From a virus, in the IMG/VR virus record IMGVR_UViG_3300044641_006011, positions 34,605 through 98,604 of that record: DNA of 64,000 bases; one strand, written 5' to 3'. A program made the position numbers and the translations under genes. Of this stretch, positions 1 to 7,696 are shown piece by piece. The notes beneath the pieces are model-generated. The model made no database searches, was not told the DNA's origin, and saw nothing but the letters and a program-made list of their open reading frames with translations. Positions within the stretch are counted from its first letter, which is position 1, and each line of letters begins with the position of its first letter.

Positions 1-1
1 C

Positions 2-46
2 TTTCGTAATCGCTGGTTCTGGTCTAAGTTTAACTTAAAAATATGA
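2..46 (+). CDS. possible C-terminal end of an upstream protein (partial)
   Basis: One frame is open from the window edge and ends at a TGA that overlaps the ATG of the next gene (ATGA). The visible tail reads FRNRWFWSKFNLKI. An ATGA overlap is typical of co-translated phage genes, so this may be the end of an upstream tail-fibre-region gene. Only 14 residues are visible and no function can be given. Confidence 0.3.
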   Translation, partial: FRNRWFWSKFNLKI

Positions 47-1968
47 CCGTCATTCAAAGTTTTCTTACGCTCGACAATAGCACACAAACTTCCAACACAA
101 CAGAAACTGGTCAACAACTTTTTAAAGTTGATGACTTAGAAATCACTAAGATTCCAAAAGTAAGTATTCCAACTGGAAATAACTCAAATTTATATGTCAG
201 CAGTTCTACTAATGGTTATATAACTGACAGTTCATTTGCTGCGACTATAAATCTTGGATTTAATGTTTGGTTTAATGGAACTCAATATAGCAACGTTATT
301 ATAGGTGTAGACAGTTATATTGTATTTTATCCTGGTTCTTACACTCATGATACCAGTCCTAACTTTAGTAATCCAGGAGAAATTCCATATGATAAAATTT
401 TTATATGTGCAAATACTGCAAATAATTCATATAACAGTTCGGATAGCATAGTAACATATGGATATAATGGACCAGTAAAAATAACTTCAGGGACAAGTCC
501 AAATAGAACAACAACCATAATATATGCCGGATGGCAATCTAACAGGGTAAATCCATTAGTTTGGTCAATTACTTTTTATGAAGGTGGTTCTTCAACAAAT
601 CCAAGTAGAATAGATCTTCATATAAACACAATAAGATCTGGTGTTTCTGGTTTTTATGATAGAGATTCCTTATTTAAAGCGTTTACACCAGAATCCAACA
701 GTGGATACACATTAAATACATTTCCACAAACACGCACTTGGACTTGTCCAGAAAATGTATATGAAGTTTCTTCGGTATGTATTGGTGGTGGTGGTGGAAG
801 TGCTTCAAACTCAAATTCTGCATCAGGTGCTGGTGGTGGTGGATTGGGATGGAAAAATATAATACCGGTAACACCAGGAAATACATATACGATTCAAGTT
901 GGAAAAGGAGGAACTAGAATTATTAATAGTACAACTAGAGCTGGTTCTGGTGGTCAAAGTTACTTTATAAACTCTTCAACAGTTGCAGGTAATGGAGGAC
1001 AAGGTGCAATAGGTGCTAATAATACATCTGGTCTTGGTGGATCATTTGTTGGAGAAGGAGGTGGAAATGGCGGAAACGGAGGTACAAGGGGAGGATCTGC
1101 TGACGATTCTGGAGGAGGCGGCGGTGCCGGTGGATATTCTGGAAATGGAGGAAAGGGTGGAGATGTTGTGTCTAATGTAGGTACGTCTGGATCTTCCGGG
1201 TCTGGTGGAGGAGCAGGTGGTGGTGGTGGAAGTGGTGGAGTTGATACCGCTGGATCTGGAGGAGGAGTAGGAGTATATGGAGAAGGTTCTAGTGGTTTAG
1301 GTGGTTCTGGTTCTACTGGTGATGGATCTGGGGGAAAAGGCGGATCTGGAGGAGAAGATGCAACATTGCCACTTTATGATGACAGTCCATATAATCCCTC
1401 AAAACCGGGAAATTTTGGAGGAGGAGGTGCTGGATCAGATAATACTCTTGTAGAATACGAAGATGGAGGGAATGGGGCAGTAAGACTTATCTGGGGTCCA
1501 AGATTAAGTCGCAAATTTCCAACTAGAAACACACAAGATCTTTACCTCACCTACCAATATATAAAATGGCAAATAACAGAATCTAGAAGTTCACCCACGT
1601 CAACACAAGCATCAGAATTTAAATTATATTATAATCAATCAGAAATTTTATATTCAAGTTCAACATCAGTAACCAGTTCAGCAGGATCAAATCCAGAAAA
1701 TCTAATAGATTTAAATACCGCAACTAAATTTACAAGTTCTTCATTAAGTGTAGACGTAATATTTAATTTAGGAGTTTCAACAAATATAACTAGTTACAAG
1801 TGGTCTACAGCAGATAATGACAATACCCAAGATCCAAAATCATGGATAATTTATGGTTCAAACGATAATAGTAATTGGACAGAAATAGATAGAATAGCAA
1901 ACTATACAGCACCTACCACAAGACAAACACAGTCAAGAGTGTTTTATTTGCCAGTTATTCCAAGATAA
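43..1968 (+). CDS. glycine-rich tail fibre / adhesin-like protein with discoidin-like C-terminus
   Basis: A 641-residue protein in three parts. The N-terminal ~240 residues are beta-rich with no family I recognise. Residues ~245-480 are a poly-glycine domain (many GGGG and GGxG blocks) ending in NGAVRLIWG. Polyglycine segments of this kind occur in T-even type receptor-binding adhesins and in cyanophage tail fibres. Residues ~505-641 resemble an F5/8 type C (discoidin) carbohydrate-binding fold, with WSTADN and WIIYGSNDN motifs. The likely role is host-surface recognition at the fibre tip. The call rests on composition and motif impression, and the receptor is unknown. The glycine block makes the gene repetitive at DNA level. 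Confidence 0.7.
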   Translation: MTVIQSFLTLDNSTQTSNTTETGQQLFKVDDLEITKIPKVSIPTGNNSNLYVSSSTNGYITDSSFAATINLGFNVWFNGTQYSNVIIGVDSYIVFYPGSYTHDTSPNFSNPGEIPYDKIFICANTANNSYNSSDSIVTYGYNGPVKITSGTSPNRTTTIIYAGWQSNRVNPLVWSITFYEGGSSTNPSRIDLHINTIRSGVSGFYDRDSLFKAFTPESNSGYTLNTFPQTRTWTCPENVYEVSSVCIGGGGGSASNSNSASGAGGGGLGWKNIIPVTPGNTYTIQVGKGGTRIINSTTRAGSGGQSYFINSSTVAGNGGQGAIGANNTSGLGGSFVGEGGGNGGNGGTRGGSADDSGGGGGAGGYSGNGGKGGDVVSNVGTSGSSGSGGGAGGGGGSGGVDTAGSGGGVGVYGEGSSGLGGSGSTGDGSGGKGGSGGEDATLPLYDDSPYNPSKPGNFGGGGAGSDNTLVEYEDGGNGAVRLIWGPRLSRKFPTRNTQDLYLTYQYIKWQITESRSSPTSTQASEFKLYYNQSEILYSSSTSVTSSAGSNPENLIDLNTATKFTSSSLSVDVIFNLGVSTNITSYKWSTADNDNTQDPKSWIIYGSNDNSNWTEIDRIANYTAPTTRQTQSRVFYLPVIPR

Positions 1969-1992
1969 AAACACTAAATACTTGTAGTGTTT
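1969..1992 (+). terminator. hairpin after the adhesin gene
   Basis: The 8-bp perfect stem AAACACTA / TAGTGTTT starts at the adhesin stop codon. The loop contains CTAAATA, a possible variant late-promoter box for the next gene, whose ATG lies 17 bases downstream. No long T-tract follows, so termination is uncertain. Confidence 0.4.
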
Positions 1993-2008
1993 ATCACAAA
2001 ATAAGAAA

Positions 2009-2470
2009 ATGAAAAGACTTCTATTAGCCTTTTCGTTATTCTTCGCAATCCCAGTTAATGCTGCTGAAATTACATCAAAAATTACTGATTCCGTTCAATT
2101 GAAAGTTGATGGTGCCGCAGTTCAATCAACCCGAATTGGTGCTTCGTATTCCGCATCAGGAACCAATATCCAATCCACATCCTTTGGTGGTGTAGGTGGT
2201 GCTGGAACCTATGATATCAATACTCCAGGTCAAGCATTTAGTTTCTCAGAAAGTATCAATGCTGCTGATACTCCTGTTACTACTCAAACTGTAACCACTG
2301 GTGTTATTGGTTCTCCCAATCTCTATGGAGATAGTGTAACTCAAGTTGGTGGTGAGAAAGGAACTCTTGCAGGTACTCTTTCCCCAACTGGTGTTCCTAC
2401 TGTTACTGCTGGTGGCGCAGGAACTTCTGCTACTGCTCAACGTAGTATTGAATTGAGCGTATTCAAATGA
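2009..2470 (+). CDS. small Sec-exported protein of unknown function (1 of 3)
   Basis: A 153-residue protein with a clear signal peptide: MKR, a hydrophobic LLLAFSLFFAIPV core and cleavage after VNA or NAA. The mature part is rich in Thr, Ser and Gly and contains SASGTNIQST and PGQAFSFSESI. The latter resembles the next protein's GTNINIPGT and GAPFQFSETYL, so the two look distantly paralogous. Its stop overlaps the next ATG (ATGA). Export to periplasm or envelope is inferred from the signal. I do not recognise the family. Confidence 0.75.
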   Translation: MKRLLLAFSLFFAIPVNAAEITSKITDSVQLKVDGAAVQSTRIGASYSASGTNIQSTSFGGVGGAGTYDINTPGQAFSFSESINAADTPVTTQTVTTGVIGSPNLYGDSVTQVGGEKGTLAGTLSPTGVPTVTAGGAGTSATAQRSIELSVFK

Positions 2471-2826
2471 GACATATCCTAGCAGGTTTATTCCTGATAG
2501 GGTTTTCTTGCCCTGCCCTAGCAGAATCTGTTGTGCCTAATTTCACCAGAGGCACAATCAATGCAACTACAGAATCTACTACAAAAGTAATAGAAACAAT
2601 TCGCCAAGTTGAATATACAACTGGCACATCATATACTGTGACTGGAACTAATATTAACATTCCTGGCACTCCTCAACAGGGAGCAAACTACAGTATTATG
2701 ACTCAAGGTGCTCCATTCCAGTTCAGTGAAACCTATCTCGGCCCTGGAGTGGCAAAAGAAACATGGATAGATCGCACCACAGAAACACAATCCACCACTA
2801 CATCAATTTCTGTCTTTACGCAATAA
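2467..2826 (+). CDS. small Sec-exported protein of unknown function (2 of 3)
   Basis: A 119-residue protein with the signal peptide MRHILAGLFLIGFSCPALA, predicted to be cleaved before ESVVP. The mature part is Thr-rich and contains TGTNINIPGT and GAPFQFSETYLGPGV, similar to the preceding gene. It overlaps the preceding gene by 4 bases and the following one by 64 bases, so the three are probably translated together. Function unknown. Confidence 0.75.
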   Translation: MRHILAGLFLIGFSCPALAESVVPNFTRGTINATTESTTKVIETIRQVEYTTGTSYTVTGTNINIPGTPQQGANYSIMTQGAPFQFSETYLGPGVAKETWIDRTTETQSTTTSISVFTQ

Positions 2827-3359
2827 TTTCAACTGGAACTGCATTTGCACAAAGCACTCCAGCACCAAGTAATACGAATATTGCAGGACCTTCAGCATCT
2901 GCAACTGGTAACGTAACAAACCAAGCAGTTCAGGTGTTACAAGGTCCATATGCATTGAACACTTATGGTGGTGGTGTAAGTTGCCAAGGAGCAACTTTTT
3001 CAGTATCTCCATTTTTAATGAGTAGTAATAATGCAAGTGATGACCCAGAAACATTTGCATCACGCAATGGAAACTGGGGCATTTCTGCTGGTCTGAATAT
3101 TCCATTAGATGGTGATCTAATGAGTTTGTGCAAAAAAAGAGCGGCAACTGAAATTGCTAGGCAGCAAAGTGAATATGAAAAAAGTCGTTTAGATTTTGAG
3201 CTTGTAAGAATTTTGAAGTGCTTAGAAGTAATTAAATCTGGTGGATTCTTTCATCCAGAAAGTCCTTATGGAAAAGTATGTGCTGATATAGTTGGACCAT
3301 CACCAAATGGATATTTAATGACTGGTGATGGCAAAGTTATTTCTAAAATTACAAAATAG
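2763..3359 (+). CDS. small Sec-exported protein of unknown function (3 of 3)
   Basis: A 198-residue frame with a hydrophobic FCLYAIISTGTAFA segment followed by QSTPAPS, which looks like a signal peptide with cleavage after AFA. The ATG used lies inside the preceding gene, and no ATG, GTG or TTG occurs nearer the hydrophobic core. The N-terminus is therefore unusually long and His-rich, unless a rare ATT/ATC codon initiates. The mature part has a beta-rich first half and a charged, probably helical second half with two cysteines. It meets a convergent endonuclease gene at its 3' end (11-base overlap). Function unknown. Confidence 0.65.
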   Translation: MDRSHHRNTIHHYINFCLYAIISTGTAFAQSTPAPSNTNIAGPSASATGNVTNQAVQVLQGPYALNTYGGGVSCQGATFSVSPFLMSSNNASDDPETFASRNGNWGISAGLNIPLDGDLMSLCKKRAATEIARQQSEYEKSRLDFELVRILKCLEVIKSGGFFHPESPYGKVCADIVGPSPNGYLMTGDGKVISKITK

Positions 3360-4014
3360 TTTCTACTTTTAATATATTTTTTGCTTTACCATAAAATTTT
3401 CCAGTTCTACTATCTGGTTTTGGCAAATATCCGTATTGCCTTTCAAATTCTCTAATACCCCAACATTCAATAATAGAACCATCAACAAAATAAACTTTTA
3501 TTTTTCTGCAATTTGTCAATGGTTTAATGTCTCTATTATGTTTTTTTCCAGTATTTGATAATGAAATTTTTTTCTTATGTTCTTCAGTGAAAGGTTTATC
3601 TCTTTTTAATCCCTTCATTTTTGATCCTGGATTATCTTCACCTTTCCATTTTCCCATTCTTTTACTTCTTTCACTTAATTTTTTTCGTCCTTCATCACTT
3701 ATCTTGCGATTTTTAGCAGCAATACTCATTCTTTCAATAGTTTCTTTTGATAATTTTCTTCCAGAACTTCCTTCGCCACCATCAGTAAGATTTCTCAAAA
3801 TTCCAGTTCCATTATTTTTTCTACCAAATATTGAAATCATATAAACTTCGTGTTTAATTGCATCTTCTTCAGAAATATTTTTCTTCAAAAATAAAATTCT
3901 ATCCTCTGTGGGAATTGGAACAATATGTTTTTTGTATATTCTATTTTCTTTTCCTTTGCCAATATAATAAGGTGTTCCATCTTCACGCAAATATGCATAA
4001 GTATAATATTTCAT
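3349..4014 (-). CDS. GIY-YIG homing endonuclease with NUMOD3 region
   Basis: A 221-residue protein. The N-terminus reads YYTYAYLREDGTPYYIGKGK, a GIY-YIG nuclease signature with the second triplet as YIG. A middle Lys/Arg/Ser/Gly-rich segment (~110-160, LSKETIERMSIAAKNRK and EEHKKKISLSNTGKKH) matches the NUMOD3 DNA-binding repeat. The C-terminus resembles the helix-turn-helix end of such enzymes. It is expected to cleave an intron- or endonuclease-free allele and promote its own spread. It is free-standing, on the strand opposite to its left neighbour, and has its own late-promoter box 27 bases upstream. Confidence 0.85.
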   Translation of the reverse strand: MKYYTYAYLREDGTPYYIGKGKENRIYKKHIVPIPTEDRILFLKKNISEEDAIKHEVYMISIFGRKNNGTGILRNLTDGGEGSSGRKLSKETIERMSIAAKNRKISDEGRKKLSERSKRMGKWKGEDNPGSKMKGLKRDKPFTEEHKKKISLSNTGKKHNRDIKPLTNCRKIKVYFVDGSIIECWGIREFERQYGYLPKPDSRTGKFYGKAKNILKVETIL

Positions 4015-4040
4015 AATTATCTTAAATATATTATCAGTAT

Positions 4041-4048
4041 TATTTATA
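4041..4048 (-). promoter_or_regulatory. T4-type late promoter box TATAAATA
   Basis: An exact TATAAATA on the minus strand, 27 bases before the GIY-YIG endonuclease ATG. This is the consensus read by gp55-containing RNA polymerase in T4. Confidence 0.6.
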
Positions 4049-4076
4049 ATAAGTATTAATTAGAATACTAAAACGT

Positions 4077-4913
4077 ATGGAAATAAACCCAATTGAGATA
4101 CAAAGCACTAACATAAGAATTACTGGTCCTAGTATCATTCCAACAATAAATCCCCCAGTTGTTAGATCAACAGAAGCACCAGTAGTTCGTGGATTAGAAG
4201 TTCCTGTTGTTGATGTACCAAATATTACAATCAAGTATCCAGTTATTAATGTACCGACTCAAGCAGAGTTTGATGCTGCAGTAAATGCAGAACGTCAAAA
4301 ACAAGCACAAGAAGAGAAACCAAAAGAGAGAGGATTACCTGATACTACCCCCCCTCCTCAACTGCCTCAGGTTGCTCAAACCCCTCCTACTCAAACTCCT
4401 GTTCCCACTCCAGTTACAGAAGTCCCAGCAAATAAACCTCAACCTAGTTTCACTGCTTATGGAGTCGATATTAATTTACCTGATCCTTCTCTTGTTGCTA
4501 CGGCTGGTGCTGTCGCAGTAGTTACAACTGCTGCTACTATTGCATCCACAACAGTTCTTAATGCATTAAAAAATGCTGCGGAACCATTGATTAAAGAAGC
4601 AACAAAGAACAAGTTTAAAATTAAAATCAAACATGTTAAACCTGTTCTTCACTATGTAATGGCAGAAGGTGGACACATCGATATCTTTGAATATTCGGCA
4701 GAAGGAACTCGTCTTGTAGAGCAAGTTGATAATGTAGAACAATATATTCGTGACCAAGTGGAAATTAATGCTCTTTATGAAATCGATAATAAAATTATTA
4801 TCGACGACGTAATATCAGACAAATTTACAAAAGAAGGCAAAGAAAGATTCAAGTCTCTCTTTGCCCCCGCTAAAAAAATTGCTAAAAAACTATCTGCTCG
4901 ATTATCCTTTTAA
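4077..4913 (+). CDS. cyanophage virion-type structural protein, unknown function
   Basis: A 278-residue protein with a Pro/Val/Ile-rich N-terminal half (APVVRGLEVPVVDVPNI) and a Pro/Gln/Thr-rich linker (~85-130). An Ala/Thr/Val-rich hydrophobic helix follows (~140-170, AGAVAVVTTAATIASTTVL). The C-terminal part (~185-278) is charged and ends KKIAKKLSARLSF. The pattern resembles structural proteins of cyanomyoviruses and the helix could span a membrane. It is a single plus-strand gene between minus-strand genes. No enzymatic motif is seen. Confidence 0.6.
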   Translation: MEINPIEIQSTNIRITGPSIIPTINPPVVRSTEAPVVRGLEVPVVDVPNITIKYPVINVPTQAEFDAAVNAERQKQAQEEKPKERGLPDTTPPPQLPQVAQTPPTQTPVPTPVTEVPANKPQPSFTAYGVDINLPDPSLVATAGAVAVVTTAATIASTTVLNALKNAAEPLIKEATKNKFKIKIKHVKPVLHYVMAEGGHIDIFEYSAEGTRLVEQVDNVEQYIRDQVEINALYEIDNKIIIDDVISDKFTKEGKERFKSLFAPAKKIAKKLSARLSF

Positions 4914-5047
4914 TCCCAATCAAATTTTGATATTATCCAAGTAACTACAATAATGGGAAGTTGAACTAAAAGACTATAGAATATTTCAAGAAAAATATTA
5001 TCTTTTTCCCTCTTTTCTTCCTTATCTTTTGCTGGTGCTTGTGTCAT
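4910..5047 (-). CDS. short single-pass membrane protein
   Basis: A 45-residue frame starting MTQAPAKDKEEKREKDN, followed by the hydrophobic segment IFYSLLVQLPIIVVTWII and ending SKFDWD. A charged N-terminus plus one membrane helix suggests a small membrane protein. It overlaps the next upstream minus-strand gene by 26 bases and sits in a run of overlapping small genes. Confidence 0.55.
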   Translation of the reverse strand: MTQAPAKDKEEKREKDNIFLEIFYSLLVQLPIIVVTWIISKFDWD

Positions 5048-5255
5048 TATGCAACACCTTAAACAAATCTTTACTATTTAACAAAGTAGTACCAAACTGT
5101 AACGATTTTTTACGACCTCTTTTTGCGGGTCTCCTAACAAAACGAATCACTTCTGGTGGTTGTCTTTTAGGAATAGGTCTTCTATTTTCAAGCATTATAC
5201 CATCATTAGTGAGCAATCTTAAGACGATTAAGAAATCAAGAATCGCTAGTTTCAT
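5022..5255 (-). CDS. small basic protein, unknown
   Basis: A 77-residue, strongly basic protein with a hydrophobic start (MKLAILDFLIVLRLL) and a Pro/Arg-rich middle (RRPIPKRQPPEVIRFVRR, PAKRGRKKS). It overlaps both neighbours in the minus-strand cluster. A plus-strand frame also covers this interval, but the strand of the surrounding genes and the overlap pattern favour this one. Function unknown. Confidence 0.55.
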   Translation of the reverse strand: MKLAILDFLIVLRLLTNDGIMLENRRPIPKRQPPEVIRFVRRPAKRGRKKSLQFGTTLLNSKDLFKVLHNDTSTSKR

Positions 5256-5451
5256 TTTTCTTCTTTAGTTTGAAAGCAGCATCACCAAGAAAAGAACCAA
5301 CAGCAAGCACAAGAACTTTTGCATATGCATCTCTGCTTGTAGTTTCAAGTTCTACCTGCCCTTCTGTACGAATCGCAACAGATTCTACAGCAGAAATCAT
5401 AAGTGCTGCCCAAATAATAATAAACAATCTAACAATATTAAAGTAAATCAT
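5236..5451 (-). CDS. small membrane-anchored or exported protein
   Basis: A 71-residue protein with a hydrophobic N-terminus (IVRLFIIIWAALMISAV) that could be a signal or anchor. A second region (AYAKVLVLAVGSFLGDAAF) is amphipathic to hydrophobic, and the tail is charged. Its start overlaps the stop of the nuclease gene upstream (ATGA-type). Function unknown. Confidence 0.6.
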   Translation of the reverse strand: MIYFNIVRLFIIIWAALMISAVESVAIRTEGQVELETTSRDAYAKVLVLAVGSFLGDAAFKLKKKNETSDS

Positions 5452-5858
5452 TTATTTCTGATTTGTTTGAGAACATCAAAGTTTTTATCTTTTGTTCCCC
5501 CGTCATATGCGAGAGCATAACCTTCGATAATCATTTGGTTATTCAATGAAGTTTCTTGTCCGTTAATAAACAAATGTCCAATAATACGTCCATACTTCTC
5601 TGTACTATCTGGAAGTTCTGTCTTGATGATAATATCTTTAGCACCTTCAAGTTTTTTCTTCAACCATTCTTTTGATTCAAGACCCATTGCCTTCTCTTTG
5701 AGGTCGGTTGTTCTACTTTCTGGAGTATCAACCCCAGCAAGACGAATTCTTTTTTCCAATGCAATATCAAATCCTAAGTCTATTGACGCATCAATAGTAT
5801 CACCATCTACTACTCTTCCTACAGACTTAATTCTGTAAATGTAAGGATCCTTATCCAT
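5448..5858 (-). CDS. thermonuclease-like (SNase fold) nuclease
   Basis: A 136-residue protein matching the staphylococcal nuclease family, with RVVDGDTIDASIDLGF, IRLAGVDTPES and the motif EKYGRIIGHLFI. These carry the usual metal-binding Asp and catalytic Arg/Glu positions (VDGDT; R of IRLAGVD; E and R of EKYGR). Family members are Ca-dependent DNA/RNA phosphodiesterases. No signal peptide is visible, so it probably acts in the host cytoplasm or on host nucleic acid. It lies in a tightly overlapping small-gene cluster. Confidence 0.85.
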   Translation of the reverse strand: MDKDPYIYRIKSVGRVVDGDTIDASIDLGFDIALEKRIRLAGVDTPESRTTDLKEKAMGLESKEWLKKKLEGAKDIIIKTELPDSTEKYGRIIGHLFINGQETSLNNQMIIEGYALAYDGGTKDKNFDVLKQIRNK

Positions 5859-6070
5859 CAGAAAGGTAACTTAAACTTCTCAGTATTTAGTTTAGGAATA
5901 GGCAACTTTTCAAATGCCTTATTAACTTGATTTTCTACAACCTTTCCAACAAACTCTTCTGGATTCTCAAGAATCTTCTGTGCTTTTTGATAAGTCACAT
6001 AAGCACCATAACAAAGTGCTCCACTAATTGCCAGACTCGTCGCTGACAGAATGATTGCTAAATTCTTCAT
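5858..6070 (-). CDS. small membrane-anchored protein
   Basis: A 70-residue protein with an N-terminal hydrophobic helix (LAIILSATSLAISGALCYGAYV) followed by a charged helical region and a Pro/Lys-rich tail. It overlaps the preceding 50-residue gene by 47 bases in another frame. It looks like a phage inner-membrane protein. Function unknown. Confidence 0.6.
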   Translation of the reverse strand: MKNLAIILSATSLAISGALCYGAYVTYQKAQKILENPEEFVGKVVENQVNKAFEKLPIPKLNTEKFKLPF

Positions 6071-6176
6071 CTTTCATCTCCTCGTGTGCTAACTTTAATA
6101 TGTAGTAAATGATATATGCAGTAAAACTAAGACCACATCCTAATATTATAACAACACCCCAAGGGAACTGGTCCAT
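6024..6176 (-). CDS. short single-pass membrane protein
   Basis: A 50-residue frame, MDQFPWGVVIILGCGL followed by SFTAYIIYYILKL and a charged tail. Its ATG overlaps the stop of the metalloprotease gene (TGATG), a translational-coupling arrangement. One membrane helix is predicted, with an acidic cytoplasmic tail. Confidence 0.6.
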   Translation of the reverse strand: MDQFPWGVVIILGCGLSFTAYIIYYILKLAHEEMKDEEFSNHSVSDESGN

Positions 6177-6922
6177 CAATACTTACCTTCAGTACAATAC
6201 TCTACTCTTTTATTTGGATAGTATGGATACTTTCCTTCCTGTGGTTTCATATATCCACACCCAATCAACCAATCCATAGTCATTGGTGTTGGGCGAATTT
6301 GATCCCATAAAGGACCCTTGGCGCACATTTCTATCTTTTCAGCAGTTACATTCGATTGTTCTTCTGCCCAGTTTGCGTCTGCCTCCCAAGGAATAGCACG
6401 ACTTTGCATCATTGACTCATAAGTTAATCTAGTATTTTTCATAATCCAAGCAGGAATTTCACTATCCTGATGCACTTGAGCCATAAAGGATGTTTGCAAT
6501 CCACCACCCATACAATCCTGAACAACATGCCATCCTTCGTGTCTCAGTGTTCCTAAAAACTCTCTTGGATCTTTAAGAAGAGTTTCATTAACAAAGAAAC
6601 GGTTGTAGTTTGGTTTATACAATCCTACTGTCCTTGGAGTAAAATATCTTTCTGGTGCAACATAAACTGGAACATTTACACTATCAAGAGCGATAATAAT
6701 CCTTTTCAATTCCTCTCTGAATGGATCAAAGTCTGGTTTTTTTAGTAATTCAGAATCCACTGAAAGTTTTTCTACACCTTCAGTACATTCCAAAAGAATC
6801 ATACAACCCATTGCCTCTGCACTATAAGGTCTTACTGTTGGTTGTGTTCTTAACAACTTATCAGCATATACTGGACCAACTAAAGTTAATGATAAACCAA
6901 TTGTTGCTAGGATTTTTTTCAT
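6176..6922 (-). CDS. secreted HExxH putative zinc metalloprotease
   Basis: A 248-residue protein with a signal peptide (MKKILATIGLSLTLVGPVYA, cleavage near residue 20). HEGWH at residues 128-132 matches the zincin HExxH motif. E180 in IPWEADANWAEE is a plausible third zinc ligand of the gluzincin type. Six cysteines suggest disulphides and an extracytoplasmic location. The gene lies upstream of small membrane-protein genes and near the lysis enzymes. It could cut envelope proteins at lysis or during infection. The fold and substrate are inference, since only the motif and signal are seen directly. Confidence 0.65.
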   Translation of the reverse strand: MKKILATIGLSLTLVGPVYADKLLRTQPTVRPYSAEAMGCMILLECTEGVEKLSVDSELLKKPDFDPFREELKRIIIALDSVNVPVYVAPERYFTPRTVGLYKPNYNRFFVNETLLKDPREFLGTLRHEGWHVVQDCMGGGLQTSFMAQVHQDSEIPAWIMKNTRLTYESMMQSRAIPWEADANWAEEQSNVTAEKIEMCAKGPLWDQIRPTPMTMDWLIGCGYMKPQEGKYPYYPNKRVEYCTEGKY

Positions 6923-7119
6923 TCATCCCACCATCCTTCTTGTTTATGAATCCAGACTTTCAAATCTTTTACATACTTTCTCAAGATCTGGGCCTGTTCT
7001 TCATGCCAAAAATCACCCGTCTCCATAAAAAGACGGGTGTGATTATCTATAGCTTTCAATATTTGGTGGATTGGAGCGTTCCAACACTCCCTCTTTGGAG
7101 TGTTCCATTCTCTTGGCAT
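6919..7119 (-). CDS. conserved-looking small Trp-rich protein, unknown
   Basis: A 66-residue, soluble, charged protein. Six tryptophans are notable, including the end HKQEGWWDE. Its stop overlaps the protease start (ATGA-type) and its 5' end overlaps the neighbouring 54-residue gene by 64 bases. Function unknown. Confidence 0.6.
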   Translation of the reverse strand: MPREWNTPKRECWNAPIHQILKAIDNHTRLFMETGDFWHEEQAQILRKYVKDLKVWIHKQEGWWDE

Positions 7120-7220
7120 TTGTATTCAACTGTATAAAGTTGTCCTTTATGTATAAAATCAACCGCACATAAATTAGGTCCAATTATAATATTACCAGCA
7201 ATTAAAATTTCTAGTAACAT
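7056..7220 (-). CDS. short protein, unknown
   Basis: A 54-residue frame starting MLLEILIAGNIIIGPNLCAV and ending TLQRGSVGTLQSTKY. The ATG overlaps the stop of the 38-residue gene upstream (TAATG), which supports it as a real coupled gene. The 3' half overlaps the Trp-rich gene in another frame. Confidence 0.5.
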   Translation of the reverse strand: MLLEILIAGNIIIGPNLCAVDFIHKGQLYTVEYKCQENGTLQRGSVGTLQSTKY

Positions 7221-7336
7221 TATTTTTTCTTGCCTCCATTTTTTGCTTTATTGGCATTGGCGTTTCCAGAGTTCTGCTTTTTATTATTAGCAGAACCTGC
7301 TCCACCTTTCTTAGCTTTGTTTGCTGACTTTGCCAT
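7220..7336 (-). CDS. short Lys/Asn/Gly-rich basic protein
   Basis: A 38-residue frame, MAKSANKAKKGGAGSANNKK continuing as Asn/Ala/Lys repeats and ending NGGKKK. It is coupled by TAATG at both ends. The low-complexity basic composition suggests nucleic-acid or surface binding, but this is only composition. Confidence 0.5.
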   Translation of the reverse strand: MAKSANKAKKGGAGSANNKKQNSGNANANKAKNGGKKK

Positions 7337-7677
7337 TATGCTCCTGTACGTGGTTGAACTTGACCTTCAAGAACTTCTACTCTTTCTTCAAGAGATTGCT
7401 CTGAAGTGGTTACTTCAGGTGCTGGTGGTTCTGGAGGTGCTTCTACAAACTCTTCTCTTTTTGGTTCTCCTTTCTTTTCGTCTTCTTCATCTCCACCTTT
7501 CTTCATAGTATTAATACCAAAAGTGGCGGCAGATGCAGTGAAAACTGTTGCAATAAATGTTGGGTCCATCTTAGATAGAGTACCAGCATAACTTGCAGTC
7601 AGAAGAGCAGCAGACCAACCCAAAATACATATACGAATTAATTGTCCCATAGCATTTTCGTTTTTCTTGTTAGTCAT
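7336..7677 (-). CDS. two-helix membrane protein next to lysozyme, holin-like candidate
   Basis: A 113-residue protein with two hydrophobic segments, about residues 13-32 (IRICILGWSAALLTASYAG) and 39-56 (PTFIATVFTASAATFGIN). A highly charged Glu/Lys/Pro-rich tail follows. Two short membrane helices plus a charged C-terminus, directly downstream of the endolysin gene, match the layout of class II holins. No holin sequence family is recognised, so the role is inference. It could equally be another inner-membrane protein. Confidence 0.55.
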   Translation of the reverse strand: MTNKKNENAMGQLIRICILGWSAALLTASYAGTLSKMDPTFIATVFTASAATFGINTMKKGGDEEDEKKGEPKREEFVEAPPEPPAPEVTTSEQSLEERVEVLEGQVQPRTGA

Positions 7678-7696
7678 TGTAGTTTAGTGTGTGAAG

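Noticed and set aside
683-886. Minus-strand His-rich open frame inside the adhesin gene
   Set aside because: It is the complement of the glycine-rich coding region, where GGT/GGA codons give long open frames on the other strand. No start signal and no neighbours on that strand.
780-1480. Possible CRISPR or tandem-repeat array
   Set aside because: The repetition comes from glycine codons within one reading frame. There are no equal-length spacers or conserved repeat units, and no CRISPR array was seen anywhere in the window.
5029-5268. Plus-strand 79-codon frame
   Set aside because: It lies opposite a minus-strand gene in a tightly overlapping minus-strand cluster and has no ribosome site or promoter of its own.
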